A stretch of DNA of 64,000 bases from contig NZ_CP103833.1 of NCBI RefSeq assembly GCF_029774155.1, positions 620,001 through 684,000 of the forward strand. The letters are read 5' to 3'. This DNA comes from Actinobacillus arthritidis. Lineage in GTDB: Bacteria > Pseudomonadota > Gammaproteobacteria > Enterobacterales > Pasteurellaceae. Position 1 is the first letter of the stretch; the number at the start of each line of letters is the position of its first letter. Of the stretch, positions 51,743-61,731 are shown piece by piece. The notes under the pieces were generated by a model, which was not told the origin of the DNA, did not search any database, and saw only the letters and a list, made by a program, of their open reading frames with translations. Position numbers and translations under genes: made by a program.

Positions 51743-54700
51743 ATGATGTTAAAAAAAGCGTGGCAGTTAATATTATTTTTTGCATTCTTCTCGAATATCG
51801 GTTGGGCGGAAACCTCACAGGAACAAGTAGTCGGAGAAAGTGTACGTAATCAAATCAGTGCATTTAAATCCGGTACGCTTGATAGTGGCAGTAATATTGA
51901 TTCGCAAACGCCTAGCCTAACATTGCAATTTATCGAGCAAACGCAAAAACAGAAAAACGATATCGAAGCATTGGAGCGTCAGCTTCAATTGCTTCCTCAA
52001 GCATTATCTGAGATTGAAAGCCATATCAAAGATTATAAAGAGGCAACCGATTCGCTTAAGCATAGTGAATTTAATGCGTTTTCTTTGGATGAATTAGCTC
52101 AAAAACAAACTGAATTTCAGACTCAGCTACAATCCGTACAGGTCACATTAAGTGAATTGGACAGTAAAGTTGCTAATAACCGTAATGTACTGGTTAATCA
52201 CCAAAAAATTACCGATCAAAATGTGGACCGAGTACAAGAGATCTCTCGTCTGAAATCGAATAATCAACTCAGCCAAGCGATGCTGGAGAGATTGAATGCT
52301 GAGCTTGATTATATTGATGCGAATAATAAATTTAATGCATTATTAGTGAGTAGTGCAGAAAAACTAATTGAGCTAGATGAAAGCAAGAGAAGTGAAGCGA
52401 CGGCTAAACAACAGCTATTACAAAAGCAACTGGCAGTCTTGCAGGAAGTCTTAAATGCAAAGCGTTTGAAACTGTCTGAGCAAAAAGCACAACAGGTTGA
52501 GAACCAGCAAGTTACGAATGAGATTCAAAATTTCTTAATTCAAGATGAGTTGGAGCATAATCGTGAATTAAGTCAATTTTTAGTGCAACAAACACAATCT
52601 TTAAATACGCTCTCGCAAGATGATCTACGAACTAAAAATGTGTTGGAAGGCTTAACGCAAGCACAGCGTAATATTGAAGAACAGATCAGTGTTCTGCAAG
52701 GTACGCTTGTGCTTTCTAAAGTCATTAATCAGCAGATGCAAGCATTGCCAACCGCAAAATTAAATAAAGATCTGGCAACCTCTATTGCTAATGTGCGTGT
52801 GCATATTTTTGAATATTCTCAACAACGTGATCAGCTATATACACTGGATGAGTATGTCAAAAATCTTACCCACTCTTTGGAAGAACCGCTTACTCAGGAA
52901 GAAAATCAAGCATTAAATAAATTATTGAAAGAGCGTCAAAAACTGTTAGACGATATTATTAAATCGCTTAATAGTCAGCTCAATGTATCGATTAATATTG
53001 AAAATAATCAGAAACAAATTGATGCTATCAGTAGCACGTTACAACGCCAACTACAGCAACAAAGTTTTTGGGTTAATAGTAATAATCCAATGGGCTTTGA
53101 TTGGGTTAAAGCATTTCCAAAACTGGCGTTTTCTGAAATCGCAGAATTAACGAAATATGTCAGTTTTAGTAATGTCAGCAAAAATCTTCTACCGACTGCA
53201 TTATTTACCGGTTTCTTTTTATTGATTTCCTTATTATTAAATTGGAAAAAACAAGCGATAAAAGACCGCTTGTCTAAGATTGCAAGCCAAGTAAATACTT
53301 TAAAGAATGATAGCCATTGGTATTCGCCGGAAGCGATGTTTTGGACGCTATTATTAGCCTTACCAAGTACATTAATGTTTTTTACCGCCTATAACTTAGT
53401 CGCATTCTTATTCTTTAATAACCCGATTGCCGCGTGGCAATGGGGGGTAAAATTAACGATCTACTGGTGGTTTTTTGCTACGGTACTTTCTTTGTTACGT
53501 CCGAACGGTCTGGCTTATCGTCACTTTGGCATGCCACAGGAAAGTAATCGGATTTTCCAGCGTATTATTAAACAATCGATCTGGATTATCGGCTTGCTCT
53601 TAATTTCGTCAATCCCATCACAGATTGAAACTATCGGTTATCCGAATGATGTTATCGGACAAGTGATGTCGATTGTTGCACTTGCTTTATGTCTTTTGGT
53701 AGTACGTCCGTTATTGGATCGAGGCATTACTGAATATCAGAATGCGAAAACTGAAGACGGCACAATTCGCAATGTCAGTTTATTTAAGTTATTGCGTTTA
53801 GTGCTGATTGTTGTACCAATCTCATTAATTGTATTAATTATATTCGGCTATTACTATACGGCGATTTATTTGATTACCCATTTATTGAATAGCTACTTTG
53901 TGATTCTTATCTGGGTATTTGGTCGTTATTTTGCTTATCGAGCGGTGACGATTTCGGCTCGCCGTTTAGCCTATCGCCGTTTGCAGGAAAAACGCCAGAA
54001 AATTCGGGAACAAGCTACGGATCATTCGCATAAAGAGGATCATAAGAAAGAAGAGGAATCGATAAAACTTTCTGTCGTTAACCAACAAATTTTCCGTATT
54101 ACAGATTTAATCGGCTGGGTGGTGTTATTTGGCTTACTTTATGTCGTGTGGTCCGATTTAATCAGTATTGCTTATTACTTGGACGGTGTGATTTTATTTG
54201 AGAGTAATGACGGCGAGAAGGTTGAAGCGATTACCTTATTGAATCTGATGAGAGCCTTTTTATATGTGGTCGTGACCTATGCTTTGGTCAAAAATATTGC
54301 CGGTATTTTAGAGGTTGTTCTCTTTTCACGTATAAAATTCTCGAAAGGGACACCGCAAACGCTGATTACAATGTTTATTTATATCATTGTGGTAATCGGC
54401 GGAGTATCTGCCTTTTCTGCATTGGGGATTTCTTGGACGAAAATTCAATGGATTTTCACTGCATTATCTGTGGGTCTAGGTTTCGGGGTACGTGAAATTT
54501 TCGGCAGTGTGGTTTCCGGATCGATATTATTATTTGAACGCCCAATTCGTGTTGGGGACAAAGTAACGGTCGGACAGCATACCGGTTTTATTACTAAAAT
54601 CCGTTTACGTTCAACGACATTACTTAATTCGGATAATATGGAAGTGGTATTACCGAACCAAGCATTTGTCACCGATCGTTTTATTAACTGGACATTAAAT

Positions 54701-55051
54701 AATACGATTACCCGTTTGCAGTTCTTTTTGAATGTACACTTAGACGACAATCTGCAAAAAGCAAGGGAATTGATCTTGCAAGCAATTGCAGAAGCCCCTA
54801 AAGTAGTAGCGGAGCCGAAACCGGCAATCAATATTTTACGGTTTCATGATAATGCACTAGAGCATGAAATTGAAGTGTTTGTCGGCGAATTAGGCGATCG
54901 TTCGGAAACATTAACTTTCTTACATTATCGGATTACCGAATTATTAAAACAACATCACATTCGATTCGCTTTCAAACAGTTAGATGTCAATATGCATACA
55001 GCAATAGAAGCACAACAAGCGGTCAAATTGAGTGAAAATTTAGCAAAATAA
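51743..55051 (+). CDS. Large MscK/KefA-type mechanosensitive channel, second tandem copy
   Basis: A paralogue of the preceding gene with the same domain order: signal peptide (ending IGWAET), coiled-coil periplasmic domain (QRNIEEQISVLQGTLVLSKVI), multiple membrane helices, and MscS core (ALSVGLGFGVREIFGSVVSGSILLFERPIRVGDKVTVG; LRSTTLLNSDNMEVVLPNQAF). About 1102 residues. The ATG at 51743 is taken as start; a TTG six bases upstream is possible. The copies are clearly homologous throughout but well diverged, most strongly in the coiled-coil region, so the duplication is old and both appear intact. It sits between its twin and aroC. Confidence 0.9.
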   Translation: MMLKKAWQLILFFAFFSNIGWAETSQEQVVGESVRNQISAFKSGTLDSGSNIDSQTPSLTLQFIEQTQKQKNDIEALERQLQLLPQALSEIESHIKDYKEATDSLKHSEFNAFSLDELAQKQTEFQTQLQSVQVTLSELDSKVANNRNVLVNHQKITDQNVDRVQEISRLKSNNQLSQAMLERLNAELDYIDANNKFNALLVSSAEKLIELDESKRSEATAKQQLLQKQLAVLQEVLNAKRLKLSEQKAQQVENQQVTNEIQNFLIQDELEHNRELSQFLVQQTQSLNTLSQDDLRTKNVLEGLTQAQRNIEEQISVLQGTLVLSKVINQQMQALPTAKLNKDLATSIANVRVHIFEYSQQRDQLYTLDEYVKNLTHSLEEPLTQEENQALNKLLKERQKLLDDIIKSLNSQLNVSINIENNQKQIDAISSTLQRQLQQQSFWVNSNNPMGFDWVKAFPKLAFSEIAELTKYVSFSNVSKNLLPTALFTGFFLLISLLLNWKKQAIKDRLSKIASQVNTLKNDSHWYSPEAMFWTLLLALPSTLMFFTAYNLVAFLFFNNPIAAWQWGVKLTIYWWFFATVLSLLRPNGLAYRHFGMPQESNRIFQRIIKQSIWIIGLLLISSIPSQIETIGYPNDVIGQVMSIVALALCLLVVRPLLDRGITEYQNAKTEDGTIRNVSLFKLLRLVLIVVPISLIVLIIFGYYYTAIYLITHLLNSYFVILIWVFGRYFAYRAVTISARRLAYRRLQEKRQKIREQATDHSHKEDHKKEEESIKLSVVNQQIFRITDLIGWVVLFGLLYVVWSDLISIAYYLDGVILFESNDGEKVEAITLLNLMRAFLYVVVTYALVKNIAGILEVVLFSRIKFSKGTPQTLITMFIYIIVVIGGVSAFSALGISWTKIQWIFTALSVGLGFGVREIFGSVVSGSILLFERPIRVGDKVTVGQHTGFITKIRLRSTTLLNSDNMEVVLPNQAFVTDRFINWTLNNTITRLQFFLNVHLDDNLQKARELILQAIAEAPKVVAEPKPAINILRFHDNALEHEIEVFVGELGDRSETLTFLHYRITELLKQHHIRFAFKQLDVNMHTAIEAQQAVKLSENLAK

Positions 55052-55063
55052 GAAGGAAGCATT

Positions 55064-56146
55064 ATGGCAGGCAACAGCATTGGACAATTATTTAAAGTAA
55101 CCACATTCGGCGAATCGCACGGTATTGCATTAGGCTGTATCGTGGATGGCGTTCCACCGAATATGGAACTGTCGGAGGCGGATATTCAGCCCGACCTAGA
55201 TCGCCGTAAACCGGGGACTTCACGTTATACCACACCTCGTAGAGAAGATGATGAAGTCCAAATTCTGTCCGGTGTATTTGAAGGTAAAACAACCGGTACT
55301 AGCATTGGTTTAATCATTAAAAACGGTGATCAACGCTCAAAAGATTACGGTGATATTGCGGATAAATTCCGTCCGGGACATGCGGATTATACCTATCAAC
55401 AAAAATACGGCATTCGTGATTATCGTGGCGGTGGACGTTCTTCAGCACGTGAAACGGCAATGCGTGTTGCGACCGGTGCGATTGCAAAAAAATATTTACG
55501 AGAGCAATTCGGCATTGAAGTGCGAGGTTATTTATCCCAAATTGGAAATGTAAAAATCAATCCGGAAAGCGTGGCGGATATCAGTAAAATCGACTGGCAA
55601 CAAGTGGCAAGTAATCCGTTTTTCTGCCCAGATCCGGTTGCTGTAGAAGGTTTTGATGCGTTAATTCGTGAATTGAAAAAAGAGGGTGATTCTATCGGGG
55701 CAAAATTGACTGTTGTGGCAGAAAATGTACCAGTCGGATTAGGTGAACCGGTGTTTGATCGTTTAGATGCGGATCTCGCTCATGCACTGATGTCAATTAA
55801 TGCAGTAAAAGCGGTTGAAATTGGTGACGGTTTTGCAGTCGTAGAGCGGCGAGGTAGCGAGCATCGAGATGAAATGACACCGCAAGGCTTCTTATCAAAT
55901 CATGCTGGTGGCATTTTAGGTGGAATTAGTTCCGGTCAACCGATTATTGCCCATATTGCCTTAAAACCAACATCTAGCATTATGGTGCCGGGACGTTCGG
56001 TAAATTTGAATAATGAACCGGTAGAATTAGTCACGAAAGGACGCCATGATCCTTGTGTTGGTATCCGTGCGGTGCCGATTGCTGAGGCAATGACCGCAAT
56101 TATTTTGTTGGATCATTTACTAAGATTTAAGGCGCAATGCCGTTAA
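55064..56146 (+). CDS. aroC: Chorismate synthase
   Basis: Converts EPSP to chorismate, the last shikimate step, using reduced FMN. The 360 residues match the family. All signatures are present: [30 protein letters not shown], the [30 protein letters not shown] segment, and [10 protein letters not shown] / [30 protein letters not shown] precedes the ATG. It is the last gene of the seqA-menE-channels-aroC run, with 12 bases after the second channel gene. Confidence 0.96.
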   Translation: MAGNSIGQLFKVTTFGESHGIALGCIVDGVPPNMELSEADIQPDLDRRKPGTSRYTTPRREDDEVQILSGVFEGKTTGTSIGLIIKNGDQRSKDYGDIADKFRPGHADYTYQQKYGIRDYRGGGRSSARETAMRVATGAIAKKYLREQFGIEVRGYLSQIGNVKINPESVADISKIDWQQVASNPFFCPDPVAVEGFDALIRELKKEGDSIGAKLTVVAENVPVGLGEPVFDRLDADLAHALMSINAVKAVEIGDGFAVVERRGSEHRDEMTPQGFLSNHAGGILGGISSGQPIIAHIALKPTSSIMVPGRSVNLNNEPVELVTKGRHDPCVGIRAVPIAEAMTAIILLDHLLRFKAQCR

Positions 56147-56165
56147 GTCGGGTTAATATACATCA

Positions 56166-56198
56166 ATCCCCTTGAACATAAGTTCTAGGGGTTTTTTA
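56166..56198 (+). terminator. Rho-independent terminator after aroC
   Basis: ccccttgaac and gttctagggg form a stem with one mismatch around ataa, followed by TTTTTT. Confidence 0.8.
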
Positions 56199-56266
56199 TC
56201 TATGAGATTTGCAAAAGAGGATAACATTATATAAACTGAAATAAATAACATACCCTTTATTTTATT

Positions 56267-57624
56267 ATGATAAAAAATTACAGAACGTTTACTTTGGCAT
56301 AATTTCGTTTGGTATTTCTCTTTCTATTCGTGCAGAAAGTGTAGATCCGATGTTGTTGAAACTGGATGCAACACAACAACAAAGGCAACAACAATATCAA
56401 CAATCCAAAGATAAATCATTACGGACACAAGCAGAGGTAAGGTTGGATACTTCCACCCATCAAGTTATTTCTTTACCTCATAACGAATCCCCTTGCTACC
56501 CCATTCACCAAATTTCATTAACCGATTACAGTTCAACTTCCTCAACAAGCCAATTTCAATGGGCGTTAGATAAAGCCGCACAGGATTTAAAACTCACTTT
56601 GCCACATTGTTTTGGAGGCGAAGGTTTAGGCATTTTAATGAAACAGGTGCAAAATAATATTATTGAACAAGGTTATGTAACGACCTGAGTGGTGACGGAA
56701 GAGCAAAATTTGCGTGGCGGTAAGTTAAATTTAACCGTCATTTTGGGGAAAGTGCGTAATACGATTGTGGCGGATAGCGGTGTTGTGCCTCGTTTTACCA
56801 AATTACACGCATTAACCGCCTTTACCTTTGAAAAAGGCGATTTGCTCAATGTTCGTGATATTGAGCAGTCTTTAGAAAATTTAAAACGTGTGCCAACGGC
56901 AGAAGCGAATATTGAGATTTTACCGAGTGAAGATGAATTAGCTTTAGTGGGCCAGTGATTTAAAAATTAGCTATGCACAAGCATTTCCTTTTCGCTTAAA
57001 CCTTGGTTTAGATGATGCTGGTTCGACTTCAACCGGCAAATTTCAAGCCAATGGAACACTATCTTTTGATAACATTTTTTCCGCAAACGACCTTTTCTAT
57101 ACTTCCTTCACACATAGTTTAAATACACATAATGATGACGAGGGAAAACAAGCCAGCAAAAGCTTTACTTTCTATTATTCTATTCCTTTCGGTTATTGGA
57201 CATTATCTGCTTCGCAGAGCTATAACCGCTATCACCAAGAAGTCTTTGGGGCATTTGATAATAATTACATTTACTCAGGCAAAAGTAATACCACTAAAGC
57301 CACCCTTTCTTATTTACTTTATCGAGATAGTAAACGTAAGACATCGGTATCAGGCAGTTTTTGGTCTCGTCAATCACAAAACTATATTGATGGTGCGGAA
57401 GTTGATGTTCAAAAACGTCGTATGGCAGGTTGGGAAGCCGGCATTTCACATAAAGAATACCTAGGCTATGCGACTTTAGAATTATCAGGAGGTTATAAGC
57501 GAGGGACGGGTGCAAGAGGGGCATTATCCGCACCGGAAGAGCTTTAGAATGAAGGGACTTCACGTCCGCAAATTAGTGTTTTTCGTGAGTTTTATTTAAC
57601 AGGTAAAGTAGAATCTATGGTTTA
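56267..57624 (+). pseudogene. Degraded two-partner-secretion outer-membrane transporter (TpsB; ShlB/FhaC family)
   Basis: Conceptual pieces in order: a signal peptide split by a shift near 56300 (MIKNYRTFTLA then IISFGISLSIRA); a POTRA region (PCYPIHQISLTDYSS, LGILMKQVQNNIIEQGYVTT) ended by an in-frame TGA at 56686-56688 where the family usually has Arg (CGA to TGA would explain it); VVTEEQNLRGGKLNLTVILGKVRNTIV; a further shift near 56955; then beta-barrel sequence (DLKISYAQAFPFRLNLGLDDAGS, GYKRGTGARGALSAPEE) to a stop near 57547 and a remnant containing EGTSRPQISVFREFY. The 3' barrel is missing. These lesions are a nonsense change and truncation, so the decay looks real. Confidence 0.8.
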
Positions 57625-57720
57625 ATTTAAAAAATAATTTACCTTCGTGAAATATGATTTCGATAGAGTATCTAAATGTTCAAGAAGAGGATACTTTTGC
57701 AGTAGATTTGTAAAAGAATA

Positions 57721-57803
57721 ACCTTACAAGTGGTCAAATTTCGCCGAAATTTGACCGCTTGTTTTTGTATTGGCTTTGGACACTCGCAGGAGTCGAGTGC
57801 CGG
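57721..57803. repeat. Uptake-signal dyad plus GCACTCG-type palindrome, copy A
   Basis: acaagtggtcaaattt / aaatttgaccgcttgt (57727-57764) is followed by TTTTTG and then gacactcg-caggagt-cgagtgcc (57779-57801). A similar composite unit lies at 60416-60520. The dyad can act as a terminator for the TPS remnant; the palindrome belongs to a small local family. Confidence 0.6.
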
Positions 57804-58238
57804 CGTGGTGCAGTAGATAGCTATTCCGAACGGAAGCAGAAAGCGGCATCAGGTGTGGCAGGCGAAGCGAGTACAATGTTATTATCGGAAGTGGTTTTTA
57901 ACAAAGAAGCAAGCCAATTAAGTGAAGAAGAGCGAGAGTTACTGAGTGTTGCAGGTCAATTATCGGGTGCTTTAGTTGGTAATGGAGTGGGCGGTAATAC
58001 GGCAGGAACATTACAAGGGATAGAAACGGCAAAAAGGGCGGTGGAGAATAACTATCTCTCAGCTCAAGAAGCGGCAAGAAAATTAGAATTAGAGGATAAA
58101 CTACATCGAGGGGTTATTACATCAGAAGAAATTACGGAACTTAGTGAAATTAAGAATAAGGATAGAGAAAGCGATTTAGCTTTAATTTCAGCTTGCGAAG
58201 GAAATTCGCTTTCTTGGAAGTCTAATAAAAGTAAATAA
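57790..58238 (+). pseudogene. Remnant of a CdiA/TpsA-type exoprotein with pre-toxin VENN motif
   Basis: About 150 residues in one frame. GVAGEASTMLLSEVVFNKEASQLSEEERELLSVAGQLSGALVGNGVGGNTAGTLQGIETAKRAVENNYLS is the pre-toxin region that precedes the toxin of CdiA and filamentous-hemagglutinin-like proteins; the VENN tetrapeptide is at 58041-58052. Some 50 further residues follow (EITELSEIKNKDRESDLALISACEGNS) and then a stop, so no toxin domain is present. No immunity gene is recognizable downstream. The thousands of residues expected upstream are missing. The frame's nominal start has no ribosome binding site. With the TpsB pseudogene it marks a lost secretion/CDI locus. Confidence 0.75.
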
Positions 58239-58443
58239 TCCATATACGTATGTATGTTAAGTGGTTAAATTTCCAAAAAAATCGCACGCTAAAATAAGGA
58301 AATCTTGAATTACTAAAATGATCAAGAAATTGGAATTGGCAAATTTCTTATCAAATTCCGACCGATCTTTCTTTAAAAAGCCCTCGCATGCGACCTTTAA
58401 TTAATATAATCTAGTAATTATTTTTAATTTTAAAGGTAAATTT

Positions 58444-60160
58444 ATGACACTTTCACAACGCTTTCATCGTTTGGCTCAACAAACAAAAACGGCGATTTCG
58501 CAAAGACCCACTTGAAATCCTGCTAATTACCCTATTCGCTTTTCCGTTTTGGTGGATAGATCTTTCTTATCATCATTTTGCCTATTGGCTTTTTGCTTCG
58601 GTTTTCTTTGTGGTGATTTATCTCACTCGCTCAACACGTTGGTATAAATTTTCGTGGCTCGTGCCTGTGTTAGGTTGCGTGGCATTATGGGCGGTGAATG
58701 ATAATGCAAAGTTTTACTTTGAAAGCCCTAAATATTGGGCATTGCTGTGGATCACGGCGATTATGCTTTGTAGCGTGCCGTTTCAGCGTGAAAATCAGCC
58801 TTATATGTTTCACAAATTCAGCACGGCGTTTAATATTATCGTCGCTGAACTCACGGGCTGTTTGATTCTTGGTATTTTATTTGCCGTAATGCTAAGTGTT
58901 AAAATTCTTTTTGGCATCGCATTTTCAGAGAATTTTTATCTACGTAGTTCGTTCTTTGTTCATTTCTTTTTTGTTCCGCTCTTTTTCTTAGTTTTTCAGC
59001 AACGTCAAACCGAGAAAATGACGCTGAACCGCTGGCTTGATATTTTGCTTAATTTTATCGCAATACCTGCGTTGATGATTTTTACCGCATTACTTTATGC
59101 GTATGTCGGGAAGATTTTGCTGGCGACCGATTTACCAAAAGGAATGGTCTCAAACATTGTATTGCCTTATTTAATCGCAGGTTTAGCAATTTATTGCCTA
59201 CGTGTAATTAGTGCCAAACCTCGTTGGAATGGCTTTTTCCGTTTTTATCCTTATTTAGCCATTGTACCATTTGTATTGCTTTATCTGGCGATTGAACGCC
59301 GTATTTCAGATTACGGCTGGACAGAACATCGAATTTATTTAGTGGCGATGGCTACCGCACTTTTGCTCTGTTATGCCACATTATTTGTGCAAAAAACACG
59401 CCAATATCGTTATTCTGCGATCATTGTAATTGCGGCGGTTTTCTCTATGACTTACATTCTCAACCCGCAAGAGATAGAGTTTAATAGCCAAATCAAACGG
59501 TTTGAAATGTTAGCGGAGAAATTGGACTTATTTGATGAAAATCGACAAATTAAACAGATTGATTTTGATAAACTTACTCATATTGATGGGGAAAAGGCTG
59601 AGCAATATCAGGCATTATCGGATATTACGTGGTATTTATTGTACGGTAATAAGGAAGATATTAAAAAACTGGAAGCGAAGTATGGTCAGAATATTTCAAA
59701 CCTTAGTGGGTTTGATGGAAAGATGTCTGAAATAAAAATAATCAAAGATAACGCCTTGAATGAAATGCTATTTAATCTAGAACAAGAACACATCGACTGG
59801 GATATTTCAGACTATAAACGGTTAATTCGTTGGGAATCTGGTTTTGTGAATACGGAATACGAAACAACGCCATATCAATCTACAAGATATTGTTTGACCA
59901 TCGAACAAAATGGAGAAGAAGAATCTTTTGGTTGTTTAGATTTAGATGAAGTTGTTCGCACAGTGTTTAAAAAACATGGTCTTGATGTAAAGACAAAACA
60001 ATCTTATGAAACATTAAAAAAACTGAATAATGATTTTCTCACGATTGAAGATAAAGCCAAAGAGCAAGTAGTGCAATTTGATTCATTTCACATAACATTT
60101 CACAAAACGGAAGGCTATATTTTTAGTTATTTACGTAGTGCAACATTATTAATAAAATAG
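58444..60160 (+). CDS. DUF4153 family membrane protein (reading frame interrupted)
   Basis: The protein starts MTLSQRFHRLAQQTKTAISQ; the frame breaks at 58500-58507 (GCAAAGAC for an expected GCAGCAC) and resumes HPLEILLITLFAFPFWWIDLSYHHFAYWLF. With one base removed it is 571 residues. The N-terminal half has about ten hydrophobic segments (WALLWITAIMLCSVPF, LTGCLILGILFAVML, FFVPLFFLVF, LLNFIAIPALMIFTALLYAYVGKILLA); the C-terminal part after about residue 340 is charged and soluble. This matches DUF4153 proteins, whose function is unknown. The same GCAGCAC-to-GCAAAGAC change occurs in pnp, arguing for a shared cause of the frame break. Confidence 0.75.
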
Positions 60161-60855
60161 CCACTAATGGTGCTCGTTTCCTGACGAGTGTCAATTCTTA
60201 TCTGTTGTAAACTGTTAATTATGTTGAGTATTTTATAAATTTTAGCGGTAAATCAAGCACTTGTTTTGGCACGAGTGAAACACTCGTGCTATCGGGGGGA
60301 AAGTAATATTTATCCTAAAGAAAAATAATAAGAAAAAGATATGAAAATAGTGATGAAATTTCATTACTCGTAATCTTACGATATGATAGAAGAGTAAAAT
60401 TAAATTCATCTGTAAACGGTCAAATATCCCTAAATTTTTTTGCAATCTGCAAGAATTTAGCGAAATTTGACCGTTTGTTTTTGTGTCGGTTTGGCACTCT
60501 AGATAGGAGTAGAGTAGCATATTGGAGAATACCCAAGTACCTGAATTTCCTCGGAATATTTCCATTCTCTCTTTACTTTTTAAGCACAACGGATTGTATC
60601 TGTTGAAGTATGTTATTAGTTAAAAATAAATGATTTAAATTAGATAGGCTTTTAGAGTAAACTAAATAGTAATGAGGGAAACCTCACGGTTATTTTCCAA
60701 GAAAACCGAAGACAGTTAAATAGCGAATTAATCACCATATCAAGGTCGTTGAATTCCTTAATGGCTATTAATTTGTTGATTTTAAATAAATGTTTTGGGA
60801 TTTGTTTTGTGAAAATAAGAAGACTTACTCTTTTTTATCCGTTTAGAAAGCATTT
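60161..60855. repeat. 695-bp spacer with three palindromic repeats
   Basis: Contains ggtgctcg-tttcctga-cgagtgtc (60169-60193), ggcacgagtg-aaa-cactcgtgc (60268-60290) and, after an uptake-signal-like dyad (acggtcaaat / atttgaccgt, 60416-60476), ggcactct-agatagg-agtagagtagc (60493-60518). The last composite resembles copy A at 57721-57803, including the TTTTTGT and GG-TTTGG stretch between dyad and palindrome. No supported gene is present; short open frames here lack ribosome binding sites. The last 100 bases are the upstream region of mepA. Confidence 0.6.
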
Positions 60856-61686
60856 ATGAAAAAATTTAAAACTATTTTGTTATCAGGTTTCCTTAGTTTA
60901 GCTACTTCAACTCAAGCAACACTTTGGGAACAAATTCGTACCCCTGTTACCGGGCAAGCACAGCCTATCGGTGGTTATAGTAACGGTTGCATTATCGGTG
61001 CGCGACCATTAGCTTTAAAAGGCGAAGGTTATCAAGTGATTCGTTCTGCACGTAATCGTTTTTACGGCCATCCCGATTTATTATCCTTTTTACAACGTTT
61101 AGCTCAAAATACGAAAAATGCGGGTTTACCGCCAATTTTAATTGGTGATATGGGAATGCCGGCAGGCGGTCGTTTTTCTTCTGGTCACGCCAGTCATCAA
61201 ACTGGCTTAGATGCGGATATTTGGTTTAAATTCGGTCCAATGGACGAAGAAACCGCAAAAAATCCGGCAGGTTTGGCGACATTAATGGTGAATCGAGATG
61301 CCCAAGTGGTTGATGAACGAGTATGGACACCACAGCATGCTACAATGGTAAAATTAGCCGCACAAGATGTTCGTGTAGATAGAATTTTCGTGAATCCGGC
61401 GATTAAAGTGAAATTATGTAATACCGCTGGTTCAGATAGAAATTGGTTACGTAAAGTACGTCCTTGGTACGGACACGATTCGCATATGCACGTTCGTTTA
61501 AGTTGTCCGCAAAATGCACCAAATTGTGAAAACCAAGCCCCGATCCCAGCAGGTGATGGTTGTGGTTCGGAGCTTTATTCATGGTTTGAACCGGCTCCGG
61601 CAGGATCAACTGCATCAAAACCGAAAGTATTACCAATGCCCCCGGTTCAATGCCAGATGATTCTATCGTCACAAGGGCTTAATTAA
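60856..61686 (+). CDS. mepA: Penicillin-insensitive murein endopeptidase
   Basis: A periplasmic zinc LAS-type endopeptidase that cuts D-Ala-mDAP cross-links. Signal peptide MKKFKTILLSGFLSLATSTQA; 276 residues in all (E. coli 274). The zinc site motif is in GRFSSGHASHQTGLDADIWF (His, Asp), and the later WYGHDSHMHVRLSCP contributes the other His residues. Conserved cysteines (SNGCIIGARPL, KLCNTAG, LSCPQNAPNCE, GDGCGSEL) form the family's disulfides. A terminator follows. Confidence 0.94.
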   Translation: MKKFKTILLSGFLSLATSTQATLWEQIRTPVTGQAQPIGGYSNGCIIGARPLALKGEGYQVIRSARNRFYGHPDLLSFLQRLAQNTKNAGLPPILIGDMGMPAGGRFSSGHASHQTGLDADIWFKFGPMDEETAKNPAGLATLMVNRDAQVVDERVWTPQHATMVKLAAQDVRVDRIFVNPAIKVKLCNTAGSDRNWLRKVRPWYGHDSHMHVRLSCPQNAPNCENQAPIPAGDGCGSELYSWFEPAPAGSTASKPKVLPMPPVQCQMILSSQGLN

Positions 61687-61687
61687 T

Positions 61688-61724
61688 AAAAAAACGCACC
61701 TGTAATTAGGTGCGTTTTTCTAGG
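61688..61724. terminator. Bidirectional terminator between mepA and phoA
   Basis: aaaaaacgcacct / aggtgcgttttt around gtaatt. It has A-rich left and T-rich right flanks and serves both convergent genes. Confidence 0.85.
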
Positions 61725-61731
61725 TTAATGA

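Noticed and set aside
57132..57464. 110-codon plus-strand open frame in the TpsB pseudogene
   Set aside because: The real beta-barrel sequence reads in another frame across the same interval.
60242..60589. 115-codon minus-strand open frame in the DUF4153-mepA spacer
   Set aside because: It runs through two palindromic repeats and an uptake-signal dyad, has no ribosome binding site and resembles no known protein.
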